DNA of 64,000 nt, taken from Mycolicibacterium rhodesiae JS60 (GTDB lineage: Bacteria > Actinomycetota > Actinomycetes > Mycobacteriales > Mycobacteriaceae). Made by a program: the position numbers and the translations under genes. The notes under the pieces were generated by a model. It was not told where the DNA came from. It ran no database searches and was given only the letters and a program-made list of their open reading frames with translations. The DNA is taken from assembly GCA_000230935.2 (NCBI GenBank), contig AGIQ01000006.1:62001-126000 (forward strand). The letters run 5' to 3'. Below are positions 60,715-64,000 of the stretch, one piece after another; position 1 is the first letter of the stretch; each line of letters opens with the position of its first letter.

Positions 60715-63700
60715 ATGGGCGCAACGATCACCGCAGCGCGCGCGGCGCGCGACGCAGTACAGGTTCTGCACGACCTCAACCGCGCCCCCGCCGATGGCAG
60801 GCAGCGGGCGGTCCTCGAGCGGTTCCCCGGCTGGGGCGCGGCCGCGACGTTGTTCGACCCGCAGCCCGGCCCGTCGTGGGCGGCGCTGGCCGATGAACTC
60901 GACGACCTCGATCCCGACGCGATGAAGGTCGCCGCCCGCGTGGTCGACACCTCCTTCTACACCCCGCCAGCACTCATCTCGCACGTCTACGCACTGCTGG
61001 AGTCGGCCGGTTTCACGGGCGGCCCGGTGCTCGACCTCGGCTGCGGCACTGGCCGATTCATTGGCCACGCCCCCGTTGCACTGCCCATCGACTTCACCGG
61101 CGTCGAGGTGGATCCCACCGCAGCGCGCATCGCCGCCATCCTGCACCCGCGGGCCACCATCATCGCCGAGCGGCTGCAGAAGGTGTCCCTGCCCAACAAC
61201 CGCTTCGCCGCCGCCGTCGGCAACGTGCCGTTCTCGTCGTCAAACGTCTCCGACCGCGGCTTCGCCTTCCACGGACCACTACACGAGTACTTCCTGGTCC
61301 GGGCCGCCCGGGCGGTGCGCCCGGGCGGCTACGTCGTCATGGTGACTTCCCGGCACACCCTCGACTCGGCCACCGGCTTGTCGCACGCGGTGCGCAAGCG
61401 CGCCGACCTGCTGGCGGCCATCCGGCTCCCCTCGGGCTACTTCGCCGCGGAGGGAACCGACGTGGTGGCCGACGTCCTGGTCCTGCGCGTCCGCGAGGAG
61501 GATGAGGACCGCCGCGGGTGGAGCGGTCGCGATGCCGCAACGTATCTGTCGGGCACCGACGCACACGGGCAGCGGATCCAGGCCAAGGTCAGCGGTTTCT
61601 GGGCCGACCACCCCGGCCTCGTCGCGGGCACCATGCGTCCGACCGGCTATCACCAGAACCCACTGGCCGTCGACGCCGAGAACCGCGACGAGGCCGTGGC
61701 GGCCGCCTTTGCCGCGGCCTCCGACCTGCTCATCCCCTACCCCATCCTCACCAGCCCGGCTGATGCGTTCGCCGACGTCATGCTCACCGATGGCGCCGGT
61801 CGCAAGGAGGGGTCCTTCCACCTCATCGACGGCACCATGTCGCGCGTCGTCGACGGCGCCCTGACAGCGGTCCGGCCGAGCAAGGAACTCACTGCGCTCG
61901 TCGAGGTGCGCGACGCCGCGGTCGCACTCGTCACGGCCGAGGCCGACTGGGACACACCAGATTCCGCGCTGCAGCCGCTACGCACGGCGTGCCGGCAGAC
62001 CTACCACGCCTACGTCGACCGATTCGGGCCGCTCAACCGCGGCACCCTCACCGAAGGCAAGGTCGATCCCGACACCGGGGCCCCCAAGCTCAGCTGGAAG
62101 GTGCCCCCAATGGGCGGGTTCCGCGGCGACCCAGACGCCGCCCTGGTCATGGCCCTGGAGCGGTTCGACCAGGCCACCGGCGACGCCGCGCCGGCGCCGA
62201 TTCTCGAACGGCGGGTCAACCGCCGCCCGGTCGCGATCACCTCGGCCGCCACGGCCGGGGAGGCACTGGCGGTGTCGCTGGGCGAAGGCCGCGGCCTGGA
62301 TCTCGCGCGCATCGCCGAACTGCTCGGCCTGCCCACCGGCGAGGCCGCGTTCGACGCCCTCGGCGATCTGGCCTACCGGGACCCGGCGACCGGTCGGCCC
62401 TTGACGGCGCAGAACTACCTCTGCGGCAACGTCCGCGACAAGCTGCGCGAGGCGTTGGCGGCCGCCGCCCATGACCCCGCCTTCGAGCGCAATGTCGCGG
62501 CCCTGCAGCGGGTGCAGCCGCGCTGGCTGGGCCGCGAGGAGATCCGCATCGAACTCGGGTCACCGTTCGTCACCGCCGATGACGTCGAGGCCTTCTGCAA
62601 GGACGTGTTCGGCGCCAGCTGGGTCAACGTCGAACACGTCGCGCCGTTGGCGGCGTGGGAGGTCGGGGGCAACGCGCACGGCATCTCTGCCGACGCGAAG
62701 ATCACCTACACCACTCAACGCAAGACCGCCTTCGAACTGTTGCAGGCCGCGCTCAACAGCACCGCGCCCGTGGTCTACGACGAGGTCTACGACCGCGCCA
62801 CCCACTCCACGCGGCGCATCCGCAACGCCGACGAGACCGAGGCCGCCCACACCGCGCTTGCCGCTATCGCGCAACGGTTTTCGCTGTGGATCTGGGAGGA
62901 CCCGCGCCGCGAGACGCGCATCGTCGAGCGCTACAACGAGACGATGAACGCGCACGTGTTGCGCAGCGACGACGGCTCCTATCTCACGTTCCCGGCCCTG
63001 GCCGACGATGTCCCGCTGTGGTTCTGGCAACGTGATTTCGTCGACCGAGCCCTGTCGGTACCGGCCGCCTTCGCAAGTCACGAAGTCGGTTTGGGCAAGA
63101 CCCGCACGGCAATTGCCTTGTGCATGACGTTGCGACAGTTCGGGATCGCCAATCGCCCCATGTACATCGTTCCCAACCATCTCATTGAGCAAGCCCAGCG
63201 AGAGACGCTCCAAACTGCCTCTACCGCACGGGTTCTCGTCGTCACGCGTGAGGACCTGAACCGCCATGGGCGGCGCCTGTTCGCTGCGCGCTGCGCTACC
63301 GGGGACTGGGACATGGTGATCATGACTCACGAAACGTTCTTCTCGATCCCGGTGTCGGCCGACGTCGAACGCGCCTGGCTCGATGAACAATTGGACGAAC
63401 TGGAGGCCCACAGCCGCGCCCAAGGCGTTGCCGGCAAGCGCATCGCGGCCGCGGTGCGCACGTTGGAGGGACGCATCGAGAAGCTACGCGAGCGCACCAG
63501 CGACGCCGACTCGATCACGTTCGAGCAGTTGGGGATCGACTATCTCGCCGTCGACGAAGCCGACCGCTTCCGCCGGCTGCCCATCGCCACCAGAGCCGAG
63601 GGATTCAGCATGGGAGCCTCCAAGCGGGCCACCGATCTACTGCTGAAGATGTCGATGCTGCGGCGCGCCAACCCGGCCCGCCCCCATGCCGCTTTGTTCA

Positions 63701-64000
63701 CGGGAACGCCGTGGACCAACACACTCGCCGAAGCCTATGTGTGGCAGCGTTTTTGCGCACCGGAGCGGCTCACCGAGACGGGCCTGGGACACTTCGACGC
63801 CTGGGCTGCCCAGTTCGTGCGCTACGAGACGTTGGTGGAGGTCGCCCCCGATGGTTCGGGCTTCCGCAGCAAGCGCCGTCCCGTGGTGATTCAGAACCTC
63901 CCCGAACTGCGCACCATGATCGGCGCCTTCATGTCGATGGTCCGCAATTCCATGACGGGGCTGCCCCTTCCGACACCGCGCCGTCACACCGTGGCCGTCG
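60715..64000 (+). CDS. DNA N6-methylase and superfamily II helicase fusion, partial (over 1,095 aa)
   Basis: The ATG at 60715 opens a single frame that continues to the window end. The methylase part shows motif I VLDLGCGTGRFIGH and the catalytic-type motif GNVPFSSS, in place of NPPY. The helicase part shows ASHEVGLGKTRTAIALCM (Walker A-like), MYIVPNHLIEQAQRE and the box LAVDEADRFRRL, then LFTGTPWTNTLAEAYVWQRF. Such fusions of an adenine methylase with an SNF2/DEAD helicase are known from plasmids, phages and conjugative elements, where they may protect DNA from restriction (DarB-like) or act as barrier proteins. The C-terminus lies outside the window. This gene is a strong marker of mobile DNA. 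Confidence 0.85.
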   Translation, partial: MGATITAARAARDAVQVLHDLNRAPADGRQRAVLERFPGWGAAATLFDPQPGPSWAALADELDDLDPDAMKVAARVVDTSFYTPPALISHVYALLESAGFTGGPVLDLGCGTGRFIGHAPVALPIDFTGVEVDPTAARIAAILHPRATIIAERLQKVSLPNNRFAAAVGNVPFSSSNVSDRGFAFHGPLHEYFLVRAARAVRPGGYVVMVTSRHTLDSATGLSHAVRKRADLLAAIRLPSGYFAAEGTDVVADVLVLRVREEDEDRRGWSGRDAATYLSGTDAHGQRIQAKVSGFWADHPGLVAGTMRPTGYHQNPLAVDAENRDEAVAAAFAAASDLLIPYPILTSPADAFADVMLTDGAGRKEGSFHLIDGTMSRVVDGALTAVRPSKELTALVEVRDAAVALVTAEADWDTPDSALQPLRTACRQTYHAYVDRFGPLNRGTLTEGKVDPDTGAPKLSWKVPPMGGFRGDPDAALVMALERFDQATGDAAPAPILERRVNRRPVAITSAATAGEALAVSLGEGRGLDLARIAELLGLPTGEAAFDALGDLAYRDPATGRPLTAQNYLCGNVRDKLREALAAAAHDPAFERNVAALQRVQPRWLGREEIRIELGSPFVTADDVEAFCKDVFGASWVNVEHVAPLAAWEVGGNAHGISADAKITYTTQRKTAFELLQAALNSTAPVVYDEVYDRATHSTRRIRNADETEAAHTALAAIAQRFSLWIWEDPRRETRIVERYNETMNAHVLRSDDGSYLTFPALADDVPLWFWQRDFVDRALSVPAAFASHEVGLGKTRTAIALCMTLRQFGIANRPMYIVPNHLIEQAQRETLQTASTARVLVVTREDLNRHGRRLFAARCATGDWDMVIMTHETFFSIPVSADVERAWLDEQLDELEAHSRAQGVAGKRIAAAVRTLEGRIEKLRERTSDADSITFEQLGIDYLAVDEADRFRRLPIATRAEGFSMGASKRATDLLLKMSMLRRANPARPHAALFTGTPWTNTLAEAYVWQRFCAPERLTETGLGHFDAWAAQFVRYETLVEVAPDGSGFRSKRRPVVIQNLPELRTMIGAFMSMVRNSMTGLPLPTPRRHTVAV

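Noticed and set aside
1..64000. tRNA, rRNA or integration attachment site
   Set aside because: No tRNA-like cloverleaf, rRNA segment or integrase gene was recognised on reading; a tRNA scan would be decisive.

Overview
The window looks like accessory DNA, a plasmid or large genomic island, of a high-GC actinobacterium, most likely a mycobacterium or close relative. Evidence: GC-rich codon use with many GTG starts, long runs of genes coupled through ATGA/GTGA overlaps, a luciferase-like F420-type oxidoreductase, Ser/Thr kinase-FHA-PP2C signalling, and an LpqI/NagZ-like domain. No rRNA or tRNA gene was seen. All family calls come from reading motifs by eye; no database search was run.

Layout. 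0.0-2.8 kb (minus): a run of small genes behind a DprA-like gene, two of them apparently frameshifted. 2.8-3.9 kb: gene remnants, including a decayed copy of the 3' end of the gene at 50.4 kb. 4.0-12.7 kb (minus): a tightly overlapping signalling operon in the order membrane protein, coiled-coil protein, ClpB-type AAA+ ATPase, small radical SAM protein, FHA protein, PP2C phosphatase and membrane Ser/Thr kinase. The kinase carries seven TTxD motifs that look like FHA docking sites. 12.8-24.3 kb: a rearranged mosaic of small secreted proteins, three copies of a tiny Cys-rich protein, response-regulator genes and relics, and a duplicated block with internal inversions. 24.3-33.3 kb: an operon with a divergent histidine-kinase-like membrane protein and a receiver-like partner, then an alpha/beta hydrolase, membrane protein, OmpA-like lipoprotein and more relics.

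33.8-48.8 kb: a RiPP-type peptide modification cluster. A 55-residue candidate precursor is followed by an FxsB-like radical SAM/SPASM enzyme, an HExxH protein, an amidohydrolase, two more radical SAM enzymes, a luciferase-like oxidoreductase, two unknowns, a GNAT acetyltransferase and a TauD-like dioxygenase. A divergent arm holds an Asp/Asn beta-hydroxylase-like protein, a family 2 glycosyltransferase, a second 2OG-Fe(II) oxygenase and a truncated radical SAM gene.

50.4-56.8 kb: three large genes ending in an unusual fusion of a kinase domain (HRD changed to HRH) to an extracytoplasmic GH3 beta-N-acetylhexosaminidase. 57.3-57.4 kb: short direct and inverted repeats resembling an IS end. 57.5-60.5 kb (minus): a three-gene operon whose last two genes resemble the Tap/Tpg telomere pair of actinobacterial linear replicons. 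60.7 kb to the end: a very large DNA methylase-helicase fusion typical of mobile elements, cut by the window edge.
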